In this document: piece by piece, positions 54,001-61,739 of the stretch
Layout: each line of letters opens with the position of its first letter
Numbering within the stretch: position 1 is the first letter of the stretch
Position numbers and translations under genes: made by a program
From: Alphaproteobacteria bacterium
GTDB taxonomy: Bacteria; Pseudomonadota; Alphaproteobacteria; Rickettsiales; JABCZZ01
Reading direction: 5' to 3'
DNA length: 64,000 nt
Assembly (NCBI GenBank): GCA_013288335.1
Contig: JABDCC010000001.1
Coordinates: 1-64,000 of the forward strand
The notes under the pieces: model-generated
What the model saw: the letters and a program-made list of their open reading frames with translations, nothing else
Database searches by the model: none
What the model was told of the DNA's origin: nothing

Positions 54001-54199
54001 AATTTGCAGTAATGCGGTTGCCCATTTCGTCTGGCGGCAAGCCACTATAACTCCAGACTATGCTTACAACCGGAATGCCGATATTAGGAAAAATATCAAT
54101 GGGGGTTCGCATGATGGTAAGCGGGCCCATAATGAGCAAAAGCAGAGCCAGCACAATGAATGTGTATGGCCGCGTCAGTGCTATTTTAACAATCCACAT
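51008..54199 (-). CDS. RND efflux permease (AcrB/HAE family)
   Basis: The 1063 residues have 12 helices in the usual 1+5+1+5 pattern with two large periplasmic loops. [32 protein letters not shown] opens the protein, and [21 protein letters not shown] supplies the TM4 aspartates for proton relay. [19 protein letters not shown] and [35 protein letters not shown] close it. It exports drugs or other amphiphiles using proton motive force. The marR gene directly upstream suggests control by a small ligand. Substrate specificity is unknown. Confidence 0.94.
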   Translation of the reverse strand: [1063 protein letters not shown]

Positions 54200-54200
54200 C

Positions 54201-54668
54201 TTACTTTTCCGGTTTTTTGTCCGATATTTTTGTATTAAATTTGGTAAGCAACATTATGAGTGTATCGGTCTCTTCTTTGCTGAAATCCGTAAACCATTCA
54301 TTATATTGCTGAACTACAACAGGGATAAGTGATTCTACCACTTTCTTGCCATGCGGGGTTATGGCCAGTTTTACTACCCTGCGATCGGTGGTGCTGCGTT
54401 GCCTCTTAAGTAGTTTCCTTTTTTCGAGCTGATCAATAACCCGTGTAATAGCACCGCTATCATAGCGCATGACCCCACACAAATCTGCACAGGTCACTGC
54501 CAGCTCATCGCGCAGATTCATTAAAATCACATACTGGATAAATGTCAGATCTTTCTCAGCAAACAATGCTTCAATTTTACAGGTAATGATCGCGCTGCTA
54601 TGGCGGACTAAATACCCGATGCTGCGCCGAGCATCATACCTCTTCGCATTATAGTAATGCCCCACCAT
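54201..54668 (-). CDS. MarR-family transcriptional regulator
   Basis: The 155 residues show the winged-helix core: LTFIQYVILMNLRDELAVTCADLCGVMRYDSGAITRVIDQLEKRKLLKRQRSTTDRRVVKLAITPHGKKV, including the wing DRR. It is the first gene of the efflux operon, with 1 base between its stop and the RND start, and should repress its own promoter (inverted repeats at 54689-54731) until a ligand binds. Confidence 0.92.
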   Translation of the reverse strand: MVGHYYNAKRYDARRSIGYLVRHSSAIITCKIEALFAEKDLTFIQYVILMNLRDELAVTCADLCGVMRYDSGAITRVIDQLEKRKLLKRQRSTTDRRVVKLAITPHGKKVVESLIPVVVQQYNEWFTDFSKEETDTLIMLLTKFNTKISDKKPEK

Positions 54669-54688
54669 TTTTTCTGCCTCAACAGTAA

Positions 54689-54731
54689 CTGCCTAGGCAG
54701 ACAATATAACAAAATACCGCATTATTGTCTA
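54689..54731 (-). promoter_or_regulatory. Promoter and operator of the marR-efflux operon
   Basis: On the minus strand, -35 TAGACA (54731-54726) and -10 TATATT (54708-54703) are separated by exactly 17 bases. AGACAATA (54699-54706) and TATTGTCT (54723-54730) are a perfect 8-bp inverted pair covering both boxes. CTGCCTAGGCAG (54689-54700) is a 12-bp palindrome at the expected transcription start. This is the expected architecture of an autorepressed MarR promoter. Confidence 0.7.
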
Positions 54732-54750
54732 GTGTTGGTTTTATATAGCT

Positions 54751-55881
54751 TTAGGGAGCGTAGTTTTCGGAAGTATCGTCACTGCCACCAAAGAAATTGC
54801 TGAACCAGCCTGAAATGCCACCGCTACTGTTTTTATTAGCGTCAGCATTAATCACTGGCTTGGCAATGCGCTCAGATTTAGTCGGTTGGGGTGGTGCTTG
54901 CGCTGGTACCACAGTCGCCGGAGCAGTTGCAGCCTGAGATGCTACAGGAGCAGAATTATTAAAGATACGTGGTGGCACTGGCGTCTGATCATTATACACA
55001 ACCGATTTTGGCGAAATGGTATTATCATGCGGACCATCTCTACGTGCGAGATATTCTGCTATAGCCCTTTTGCCAGCTGCCTCATCGGCAAAGCTCCAGG
55101 TTCCTTTAATCGCCCCTTCCATGATCAGCGAATACAGCCCGGTTTCTATAGCTTGGCGCACGGCAATTTGGCTCGGTTCATTGACGGAATATCCGGTTTC
55201 GATCTCAAGTAGTTTATCGATGGATAAATAGCGCGTGACGCTTGCATCCAGTGCATAGGAAAACACGGTCTTTGAGCTGTTGACTGCGAGAATAACCTGT
55301 CCGGTGCTTACGTTGACTGCGCGCAAATACACTGTCACGATATCACGGCTATATTGTGCGGAACCGGAAAGGCCAAAATAGCCAGCGGCGGCACCGCCGG
55401 TGATGGCATTGGAGTCGTAGAAAATAATTCCACCTTCGATTAGCATACCGCCGTAAACAAGGGGTGGCAGCTCGGGGAGTCTTGTGCCATTGGGATTGGT
55501 ATAATCAGAACGCTCCGTACGTATAATCTGACGTTCTTTGAGCAAGTTATTCAGGCTGCCGCGTTCCGCGACCATAAACCAATTGCCATTGCCGGTATCA
55601 AGCAAAGCTTTGGTCAGTACCGAAAGCCCCCCTTTGGTCACAGAACTTGAGAAATTTGCAAAACCGGTACTTTCTTTGAACTGTCCGGTTTGATCCTGAA
55701 AGTCATATACCGCAACCGGGATCTGATTTTTTGGCAAAGGAAGATCAGCAAGCAATATGCTGGCTTGCGTAGTATCCGTGACCTGCGCTTCATTGCTCAA
55801 ATTATTTTTATAAAGACTGGAAGCACTGCAGCCATTAAGCAGCAAAGCACTTACTACGACGAGAGGGATTATATTTTTCAT
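54751..55881 (-). CDS. csgG: Curli export channel CsgG
   Basis: The signal peptide ends at a lipobox (LLNGC). Core blocks are VAVYDFQDQTGQFKES, FMVAERGSLNNLLKERQIIR, LIEGGIIFYDSNAITGGAAAGYFG, SRDIVTVYLRAVNVSTGQVILAVNSSKTVFS and IETGLYSLIMEGAIKG. They match the nonameric outer-membrane curlin secretion channel. The 376 residues exceed the E. coli protein by about 100; the excess is an Ala/Pro-rich C-terminal extension with a terminal GISGWFSNFFGGS. It is the last gene of the curli operon, 11 bases after csgF. Confidence 0.93.
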   Translation of the reverse strand: MKNIIPLVVVSALLLNGCSASSLYKNNLSNEAQVTDTTQASILLADLPLPKNQIPVAVYDFQDQTGQFKESTGFANFSSSVTKGGLSVLTKALLDTGNGNWFMVAERGSLNNLLKERQIIRTERSDYTNPNGTRLPELPPLVYGGMLIEGGIIFYDSNAITGGAAAGYFGLSGSAQYSRDIVTVYLRAVNVSTGQVILAVNSSKTVFSYALDASVTRYLSIDKLLEIETGYSVNEPSQIAVRQAIETGLYSLIMEGAIKGTWSFADEAAGKRAIAEYLARRDGPHDNTISPKSVVYNDQTPVPPRIFNNSAPVASQAATAPATVVPAQAPPQPTKSERIAKPVINADANKNSSGGISGWFSNFFGGSDDTSENYAP

Positions 55882-55892
55882 TATTTTTATTA

Positions 55893-56291
55893 CTAGCTGA
55901 TGGGGAAAGAAATAGTGGTAATCTGACCATCCAGATCGTGGATAACAATAGTGCGAATACCACCGCTTGTAGTGTATGTAGCAAAAGAGCCATCACCAAA
56001 TTGAACGGTTCCTGAACTTGTAGCATTGCCAGTTAATTGTTGCTGTAGTGTTATAGAAATACCGCTTAAAACACCTTGTTTCACTATCTCGGCGTCCGAT
56101 AATGATGTATTGGGGCTGCTGGCTGCCGGTTTTGTAAGATTTGCAAGATTGGCTATATTGGGCCCGTTATTCGGATCGGCGGTGGGTGTAATATCAGGAT
56201 TTATTCCATGATAGACCAGTTCGGAGGCATATACTGTTCCACTCAGCGCTAACGACACTGAAAGTATTGCTATTATAGGTATAAGCTTCAT
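55893..56291 (-). CDS. csgF: Curli assembly factor CsgF
   Basis: The 132 residues have a signal peptide (1-22, ending VYAS). The mature N-terminus SELVYHGINPDITPTADPNNGPNIANLANL has the CsgF pattern of an NP...NNG...N-rich strand that plugs into CsgG. The C-terminal half has GQITTISFPIS, a beta-strand ending like other CsgF proteins. It couples secretion to nucleation at the cell surface. It sits between the curlin genes and csgG. Confidence 0.85.
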   Translation of the reverse strand: MKLIPIIAILSVSLALSGTVYASELVYHGINPDITPTADPNNGPNIANLANLTKPAASSPNTSLSDAEIVKQGVLSGISITLQQQLTGNATSSGTVQFGDGSFATYTTSGGIRTIVIHDLDGQITTISFPIS

Positions 56292-56303
56292 GAGTCCTTC
56301 CTT

Positions 56304-56864
56304 TTACTTTGTCGTGTCTTCTATGACTTTATCATTCTGAATGACGCGAGAATGATTGTAGTTGCCCGTTTGCTTGCGCGCAACTTCATTATTATTTTGT
56401 CCGGTCTGTTTAATTAAAATATCATTACTGTTTCCCTCCTGAGAAATGGAGGCTTTATTGCCCGTAAGATTAATCTTACCTGATTTTTTTATTTCAGGAG
56501 CATTAACCTTCTTAGCCACGTTTTGTTGAGTAGCATCTTTCTGGTCGGTGAGCGCCTGTGCCCGTGCGGGTGCAGAAGTATAAGGATTTGCCAATATGGA
56601 TTTCTGATAATCCGAAGTAGCATTCCCCGAAGGAGGATAACCCAGCGGCGGGTTTGGATTTTTCTGATTATCATTCGGAAATGGCGGGGCATCTTTATCC
56701 GACTGATGAACCTGTATAGCATTGTTCGCGCCGGACTGATTTATTTCAATACTACCCGAACCAAGTTGCTCGATATCAACAGAATTGGCGGCTGATAAGG
56801 ATGTTGCGCTGAATAAGAGCATAATTAAAGCGGGGATAAAATTACAAACAACCCAAAACTTCAT
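56304..56864 (-). CDS. Curlin-repeat protein with a long central insert
   Basis: The 186 residues have a signal peptide (to about 25, ending LSAA). Curlin-like units occur at both ends (VDIEQLGSGSIEINQSGANNAIQVHQS and KASISQEGNSNDILIKQTGQNNNEVARKQTGNYNHSRVIQN). They are separated by about 80 Pro/Asn/Ala-rich residues (FPNDNQKNPNPPLGYPPSG). It may be a minor nucleator or a spacer subunit, comparable in role to CsgB but different in architecture. It is the third gene of the operon. Confidence 0.75.
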   Translation of the reverse strand: MKFWVVCNFIPALIMLLFSATSLSAANSVDIEQLGSGSIEINQSGANNAIQVHQSDKDAPPFPNDNQKNPNPPLGYPPSGNATSDYQKSILANPYTSAPARAQALTDQKDATQQNVAKKVNAPEIKKSGKINLTGNKASISQEGNSNDILIKQTGQNNNEVARKQTGNYNHSRVIQNDKVIEDTTK

Positions 56865-56873
56865 AATACATTA

Positions 56874-57476
56874 TTATAAGTGCTGGCTTATGGTGATACT
56901 CTTGTTATTACCATTTTGGGTAATATGGCTTATAAAACCATTGCCGACCTGGGATTTATTGATGGTGTCATTATTGCCATTCTGCACGTCGGCAGAATTA
57001 TTATTGTTTCCGGTCTGTCTTACTTCATCAGTGTCGTTATTGCCGGTTTGAGAAGAGTGTATAATATTACCATTTCCTGCTTGTGCGCTCGAAAATCTGT
57101 CAAAATTTCCGTTCTGTGCCAGTAAAATCTCATTTGCGGTGCCATCTTGTATTGCAGCGGCATAATTGCTTGCACCAAGCTGTGAAATACCTGCTAAATT
57201 GTTGCTGCCCGTCTGCGTTATAGAAGCGCTATTGCTATCACCATTTTGCAATATACCTGCTTTGTTGCTGCTGCCTGTTTGGTGAATAGTAGCAAAGTTA
57301 GCTGTACCTGTTTGCGATATTCCGGACACGTTAGCACTACCGTTCTGCGCGCTGGCGGCGCTATTTCCATTTCCAACCTGGGCAATGGCGATGGTATTAT
57401 CATCTGCCAGGGACTCAGCGGCTGTCAGTAAAACTGCCATTGCAGCAATAGTACCAATAAAACACAGTAATTTCAT
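56874..57476 (-). CDS. Curlin-repeat protein (CsgA/CsgB-like)
   Basis: The 200 residues have a signal peptide (1-24, ending SLAD). The mature part is about 16 tandem 11-residue units of the form N-x-A-x-I-x-Q-x-G-x-x, such as NKAGILQNGDS, NSASITQTGSN and NLAGISQLGAS. Pairs of these units make one curlin strand-loop-strand repeat. This is a major or nucleating amyloid subunit. It ends 10 bases before the next curlin gene and is separated from the first gene by a hairpin at 57505-57527. Confidence 0.9.
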   Translation of the reverse strand: MKLLCFIGTIAAMAVLLTAAESLADDNTIAIAQVGNGNSAASAQNGSANVSGISQTGTANFATIHQTGSSNKAGILQNGDSNSASITQTGSNNLAGISQLGASNYAAAIQDGTANEILLAQNGNFDRFSSAQAGNGNIIHSSQTGNNDTDEVRQTGNNNNSADVQNGNNDTINKSQVGNGFISHITQNGNNKSITISQHL

Positions 57477-57504
57477 GTTTGTACACCAACTTAAAATTTA
57501 AGGT

Positions 57505-57527
57505 CCGCCCCCGCTAAGCAGGGGCGG
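57505..57527 (-). terminator. Strong hairpin between the first two curlin genes
   Basis: CCGCCCCCGC (57505-57514) and GCAGGGGCGG (57518-57527) form a 10-bp stem with a TAA loop, including one G-U pair in RNA. The sequence after the stem in the direction of transcription is AT-rich but not a clean U-tract. It may attenuate downstream transcription or protect the upstream message end. Confidence 0.55.
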
Positions 57528-57544
57528 AAATTCAACTCAGCTTA

Positions 57545-58000
57545 TTATTTCTGAGACGCAGCTGCGTAGTTTTTTGAACCATTCTGGCTGATAGAAACAG
57601 TAGAATAGTTAGTGTTCTGGTTTATGCTTGCAGTATCACTTATGCCGTTCTGGTTAAGTTTAGCAGAATTGGTGTTACCAATAGTATAGATGGAACCATA
57701 GTTATCGCTGCCATTCTGGGTTGCGCCGACCGAGCTATTGGCAGTGCTTGGCTCAAGAACGCCGTATTTTCCTTCAGAAACGGACAGGGTATTGTTCGAT
57801 CCGGTCTGATTGAGTACAGCATATTCGTTGCCACCGTTTTGGTTTAGTGAAGCATAATCTTTGAAACCAGATTGGTTCACTTTTGCAGACTGGAAACTGC
57901 CAACCTGTCTGATAATGATGCCATCGCTGTCAGCAAAAGCTGCGAATGATGTTACAGTGAGGGCAGATGCAGTAAGTGCAGCTAAAACGAAATTTTTCAT
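57545..58000 (-). CDS. Major curlin-like subunit (CsgA-like), first gene of the curli operon
   Basis: The 151 residues have a signal peptide (1-23, ending AFAD). The mature chain is about ten 11-residue curlin half-repeats (SAKVNQSGFKD, YASLNQNGGNE, SAKLNQNGISD, TASINQNTNYS), with an irregular break around VLEPSTAN. Being first and followed by an intergenic hairpin, it is probably the most abundant subunit. The start is ATG with AAGGAA upstream. The long AT-rich leader (58001-58054) contains several AGTTAA units. Confidence 0.88.
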   Translation of the reverse strand: MKNFVLAALTASALTVTSFAAFADSDGIIIRQVGSFQSAKVNQSGFKDYASLNQNGGNEYAVLNQTGSNNTLSVSEGKYGVLEPSTANSSVGATQNGSDNYGSIYTIGNTNSAKLNQNGISDTASINQNTNYSTVSISQNGSKNYAAASQK

Positions 58001-58054
58001 TGTTTAATTCCTTGAGGTTGAAGTTAAAGTTAATTTTAAGTTAATTATTGTTCT

Positions 58055-58098
58055 GGCGATTATATGGCGATTATATTTTGTGACGCGCTAGTTGATGA
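58055..58098 (-). promoter_or_regulatory. Tandem -10 region of the curli promoter
   Basis: GGCGATTATAT occurs twice in tandem (58055-58065 and 58066-58076), giving two TATAAT boxes on the minus strand 11 bases apart, one helical turn. A weak -35 (TCATCA, 58098-58093) is 17 bases upstream of the distal box. The 327-bp gap between csgA-like and parC otherwise holds only AT-rich DNA with AGTTAA repeats at 58021-58046; no gene is seen in it. Confidence 0.4.
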
Positions 58099-58327
58099 CA
58101 GGGTTAATGCAATAATTCCATACTAATTGCAAGCTATATTTATAAAGGATTCATAAGCTTTGATTAACGTAATGTTAATAAGTTGACTATATAATCCTGT
58201 AATTGTTAAAGATTTATTAACCTTTGTTCAAATGTGAAATTTTTGTGACGAAACTACTGAACTGCTTGAAATAATCGAAAAAGATTGTAGTTTGCGCTTT
58301 ATGGCGTGAACGTCCAAAGGATTCTAA

Positions 58328-60568
58328 TTGAGTAAAACAACTGGTAATAAAGCGTCGGATAATACCCCCATCATCACGGATGTGTCTTTCAAAGATGCAC
58401 TCTCCGAACGGTATCTCGCGTATGCGCTTTCCACTATTATGGCGCGCTCACTGCCAGATGTTCGTGACGGCTTAAAGCCTGTACATCGTCGTTTGCTCTA
58501 CGCCATGCTGCAATTAAAGCTCGATCCCAAATCCGGCTTCAAAAAATGCGCACGCGTGGTGGGTGACGTGATTGGTAAATATCATCCGCATGGTGACACC
58601 GCTGTGTATGATACGTTGGTACGTTTGGCGCAATCCTTTGCCGTACGCTATCCATTGGTGGAAGGCCAGGGTAACTTCGGCAGTATTGACGGCGATAATG
58701 CGGCGGCCATGCGTTATACAGAGGCCCGCCTTACCGAAGTATCACTCGCGCTGCTGGATGGCATTGAGCAGGATACGGTTGATTTTCGTCCTACTTATGA
58801 CGGTGAAGATAGTGAGCCTTTAGTGCTGCCCTCCAATTTCCCTAATCTGCTTGCTAATGGTTCTGAGGGCATTGCAGTCGGTATGGCAACATCGATTCCG
58901 CCGCATAATGTAGGCGAGCTATGCGATGCGCTCATATACTTGATTCAGCACCCCAATGCTTCAATTGAAAAATTACTCTCCTTTGTAAAGGGTCCCGATT
59001 TTCCGACTGGCGGTATCATCGTCGAGCCGCATGAGAATATAGTGGAAGCCTATGAAACCGGTCGCGGAAGCTTCCGGGTGCGCGCGCGTTGGAAGAAAGA
59101 GGAACTCAGCCACGGGCTTTACCAGATTATTATTCAGGAAATTCCTTATCAGATTCAAAAATCGCGCCTGATCGAAAAAATCGCCGAGCTTTTCCGCAAT
59201 AAAAAATTGCCGTATCTGGGCAATATCCGCGATGAATCTACCGAAGAAATGCGCATTGTACTTGAGCCAAAGAGCCGTCAGATTGACGCGGAAATGCTCA
59301 TGGAATCATTGTTTAGGGTCACGGATCTGGAAACACGCTTTAATATGAATATGAATGTGCTGACTGCGCAGAGTGTGCCGGTGGTAATGGATTTACGCGA
59401 TGTATTGCGGGCATTTCTTGCTCACCGCGATGAGGTGGTGATACGGCGCACGAAGTTCCGTTTGGAGAAAATAGCGCATCGCCTGGAAGTGTTAGGCGGA
59501 TTACTCATCGCTTACCTGAATCTGGACGCGGTGATTAAGCTCATTCGTAATGAAGATGAGCCCAAGCCCAAAATGATGAAGAAATGGAACCTGACGGATG
59601 TTCAGGCGGAAGCCATTCTCAATATGCGTCTGCGTAGTTTGCGTAAACTTGATGAAATTGAGATCAAAATTGAAAATGATAAATTGAAATCAGAACAAAA
59701 AGATTTGAAAGAAACATTGAAGTCGGAAGATAAACGCTGGAAAGTAATTGGCGGCGAGATAAAAGAAACCAAAAAAATGTTTGGCGAATCCACGGTGCTT
59801 GGCAAGCGCCGTACCCAGTTTGGTGATGCGCCGACTGCCGGTGTTATTTCCATCGAAGCGTTCGTTGAAAAAGAACCTATCACAATTCTCTGCTCTAAAA
59901 TGGGCTGGATTCGTGCGTTAAAAGGCCATGTTGTAGATGTAGGTGATGCAAAATATAAAGAAGGCGATGAAGAGCGTTTCACCCTGTTCGCGCAGACGAC
60001 TGATAAGTTATTATTGTTTGCAACCGATGGCCGTTTCTACACCATTCCTTGCGATAAGATTCCGCGCGGTAAAGGGCAGGGCGATCCGGTGCGGTTGTTT
60101 ATAGAGCTTGATAACGAGCAGGATATTGTTGATTTGATGATTTATAAGCCAGAAGAAAAATTCCTGGTGGCATCTACACTCGGCAAAGGGTTCATTGTTG
60201 ATTCTGAAGAAGTAGTCGCAAGCACCAAGAACGGCAAGCAGATATTAAACTTAGGTGATAAAGCACGTGCGCTTCTTGCGCGCAGAGTGGAAGGCGATAC
60301 GGTTGCAGTGATTGGCGATAACCGTAAATTGCTGGTGTTTCCTTTAAGCGAAATACCGGAGATGCGACGCGGGCAGGGTGTTTCCTTGCAGAAATACAAA
60401 GACGGAAGTTTGGCCGATGCCAAAATCTTCAAAAAAGCTGAAGGACTCTCCTGGAAATCCGGCGAACGTGTGCGCACCGAACCGGATGTAACCCCCTGGT
60501 TCAGCCACCGTGGTACGTCAGGCCGTTTGCCCCCTACGGGCTTCCCGAGATCGAATTCGTTTGAGTGA
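58328..60568 (+). CDS. parC: DNA topoisomerase IV subunit A (ParC)
   Basis: The 746 residues begin at TTG 58328 with AAAGGA upstream. [34 protein letters not shown] and [54 protein letters not shown] carry the breakage-reunion domain. The active tyrosine sits in AMRYTEARL. The C-terminal beta-pinwheel includes [33 protein letters not shown], typical of alphaproteobacterial ParC rather than GyrA. With ParE it decatenates chromosomes. The length fits ParC. It is divergent from the curli operon. Confidence 0.94.
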   Translation: MSKTTGNKASDNTPIITDVSFKDALSERYLAYALSTIMARSLPDVRDGLKPVHRRLLYAMLQLKLDPKSGFKKCARVVGDVIGKYHPHGDTAVYDTLVRLAQSFAVRYPLVEGQGNFGSIDGDNAAAMRYTEARLTEVSLALLDGIEQDTVDFRPTYDGEDSEPLVLPSNFPNLLANGSEGIAVGMATSIPPHNVGELCDALIYLIQHPNASIEKLLSFVKGPDFPTGGIIVEPHENIVEAYETGRGSFRVRARWKKEELSHGLYQIIIQEIPYQIQKSRLIEKIAELFRNKKLPYLGNIRDESTEEMRIVLEPKSRQIDAEMLMESLFRVTDLETRFNMNMNVLTAQSVPVVMDLRDVLRAFLAHRDEVVIRRTKFRLEKIAHRLEVLGGLLIAYLNLDAVIKLIRNEDEPKPKMMKKWNLTDVQAEAILNMRLRSLRKLDEIEIKIENDKLKSEQKDLKETLKSEDKRWKVIGGEIKETKKMFGESTVLGKRRTQFGDAPTAGVISIEAFVEKEPITILCSKMGWIRALKGHVVDVGDAKYKEGDEERFTLFAQTTDKLLLFATDGRFYTIPCDKIPRGKGQGDPVRLFIELDNEQDIVDLMIYKPEEKFLVASTLGKGFIVDSEEVVASTKNGKQILNLGDKARALLARRVEGDTVAVIGDNRKLLVFPLSEIPEMRRGQGVSLQKYKDGSLADAKIFKKAEGLSWKSGERVRTEPDVTPWFSHRGTSGRLPPTGFPRSNSFE

Positions 60569-60660
60569 GTCAATCTTTTGGTCGACGAAACTTTAAGCTG
60601 AATAAAAAGATATAAATGGTTTTTATACTGTTTTCATAGTACAGTGGCTTCAGCTGGTAG

Positions 60661-60706
60661 ATTCCAGCGTCACTCTGGAATGGTATTGTAATCGCAACGA
60701 TATAAT
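60661..60706 (+). promoter_or_regulatory. Candidate promoter with an operator upstream of the Flp pilin gene
   Basis: ATTCCAG (60661-60667) and CTGGAAT (60675-60681) form a perfect inverted repeat. TATAAT lies at 60701-60706, 20 bases downstream. No good -35 is visible between them, so an activator bound to the palindrome may be needed. The start codon is 37 bases farther on. Confidence 0.35.
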
Positions 60707-60743
60707 TCTGGTTGTAATACAAAGGTTTAATGAAAGGCTGACT

Positions 60744-60917
60744 ATGCGTATATTAATTTCCCTTATAAAAGACGAAAACGGCGCCACAGCGATTGAATAC
60801 GGTTTGATTTCTGCGCTCATCGCAGTGGCTGCAATTGTTGCCATGACCAAGCTCGGTCATACTCTGTCCAATACGTTTAGTACTGTTGCAACCAACATGG
60901 CTAAACCGTCTCGTTAA
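60744..60917 (+). CDS. Flp/Fap-type pilin
   Basis: These 57 residues read MRILISLIKDENGATAIEYGLISALIAVAAIVAMTKLGHTLSNTF. This is the Flp pilin pattern: a short leader, a TadV/CpaA-type cleavage site in the DENGATAIEYG region, conserved Glu-Tyr and one hydrophobic helix. AAAGG precedes the ATG. Flp pilins build Tad adhesive pili. No tad/cpa cluster is within the window, so the gene is an orphan copy. It is easily missed because of its length. Confidence 0.85.
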   Translation: MRILISLIKDENGATAIEYGLISALIAVAAIVAMTKLGHTLSNTFSTVATNMAKPSR

Positions 60918-61065
60918 TTTTATTTTCAGTATCCCGCTGTACGATAATGCAGCGGGGTCTGAGTCTATGCGGTAAGCAGGATATTTTTCACATTAGCAAA
61001 CTATGGACTGCTACTGTCCCGTTTCGTAATTACATTGTAAAATCTAGAAATATTAGGTGGCTGTA

Positions 61066-61094
61066 CCACCCGATGCTCATAGAGCGAAGGGTGG
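61066..61094 (-). terminator. Hairpin just downstream of tRNA-Thr
   Basis: CCACCC (61066-61071) pairs with GGGTGG (61089-61094), with an inner GCTC/GAGC stem and an ATA loop. It begins 2 bases beyond the tRNA CCA end in the direction of transcription. It may end transcription or mark the processing site; no U-tract follows. Confidence 0.4.
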
Positions 61095-61095
61095 A

Positions 61096-61170
61096 TGGTG
61101 CCGCTTGTCTGGATTGAACAGACGACCTACCGCTTACAAGGCGGTTGCTCTACCGCTGAGCTAAAGCGGC
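61096..61170 (-). tRNA. tRNA-Thr (anticodon TGT)
   Basis: On the minus strand GCCGCTT pairs with AAGCGGC, followed by A and an encoded CCA. The anticodon stem ACCGC/GCGGT closes CTTGTAA, giving TGT (codon ACA). D- and T-arms are intact. Length 75 nt. Confidence 0.94.
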
Positions 61171-61310
61171 ACTTGGGGAGCACGTATGAACAAGTTTTCG
61201 CCAATTTGCAAGTAGATAAAGCATCTATACTAAAAGTTATCGCTCTCTAAGCTTTGACTTCCGCCGCGCAGTTTGTATAAGTACAGCCTAAATCCCTATC
61301 AACAGAGTCT

Positions 61311-61739
61311 ATGACCCACATCTGCATCATTACCGCCGAATTCTACGAAGATATCGCTGCCGAGCTGGTGCGGGGTGCGGTAACACATCTTGAATCGGCG
61401 CATTGCACTTACGATATTATTCCGGTGCCTGGCGCATTTGAAATACCGGCTGCAGTGCGCATTGCTATAGAAAGCGGAAAATACGAAGGCTATGTGACGC
61501 TTGGTTGCGTGATTCGCGGTGATACTACTCACTATGATTATGTCTGCGCGGAAAGCGCGCGTGGGTTAAATGATCTTGCCGTTCAATATATGGCCGCGAT
61601 CGGCTATGGCATTCTGACTGTTGAAAACCCTGAGCAAGCATGGGTACGGGCGGCTACTGCGCAGGGCAATAAAGGAAAAGACGCGGCGATTGCTTGCTTG
61701 CGCATGATAGAGATAAAGAAAGACCTGGCGCGAATATGA
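61311..61739 (+). CDS. ribH: 6,7-dimethyl-8-ribityllumazine synthase RibH
   Basis: The 142 residues have VPGAFEIPAAVRIAIES, GYVTLGCVIRGDTTHYDYVCAESARGLNDLAVQYMAAIGYGILTVENPEQAWVRA. These cover the substrate pocket and the catalytic histidine region of lumazine synthase. It condenses ribitylaminouracil with dihydroxybutanone phosphate in riboflavin synthesis. Its stop overlaps the nusB ATG (ATGA), a common alphaproteobacterial pair. Confidence 0.93.
   Translation: MTHICIITAEFYEDIAAELVRGAVTHLESAHCTYDIIPVPGAFEIPAAVRIAIESGKYEGYVTLGCVIRGDTTHYDYVCAESARGLNDLAVQYMAAIGYGILTVENPEQAWVRAATAQGNKGKDAAIACLRMIEIKKDLARI

Noticed and set aside
57481..58010. CRISPR-like periodicity in the curlin genes
   Set aside because: The regular spacing is the 33-base coding period of 11-residue amyloid repeats, not spaced identical DNA repeats.
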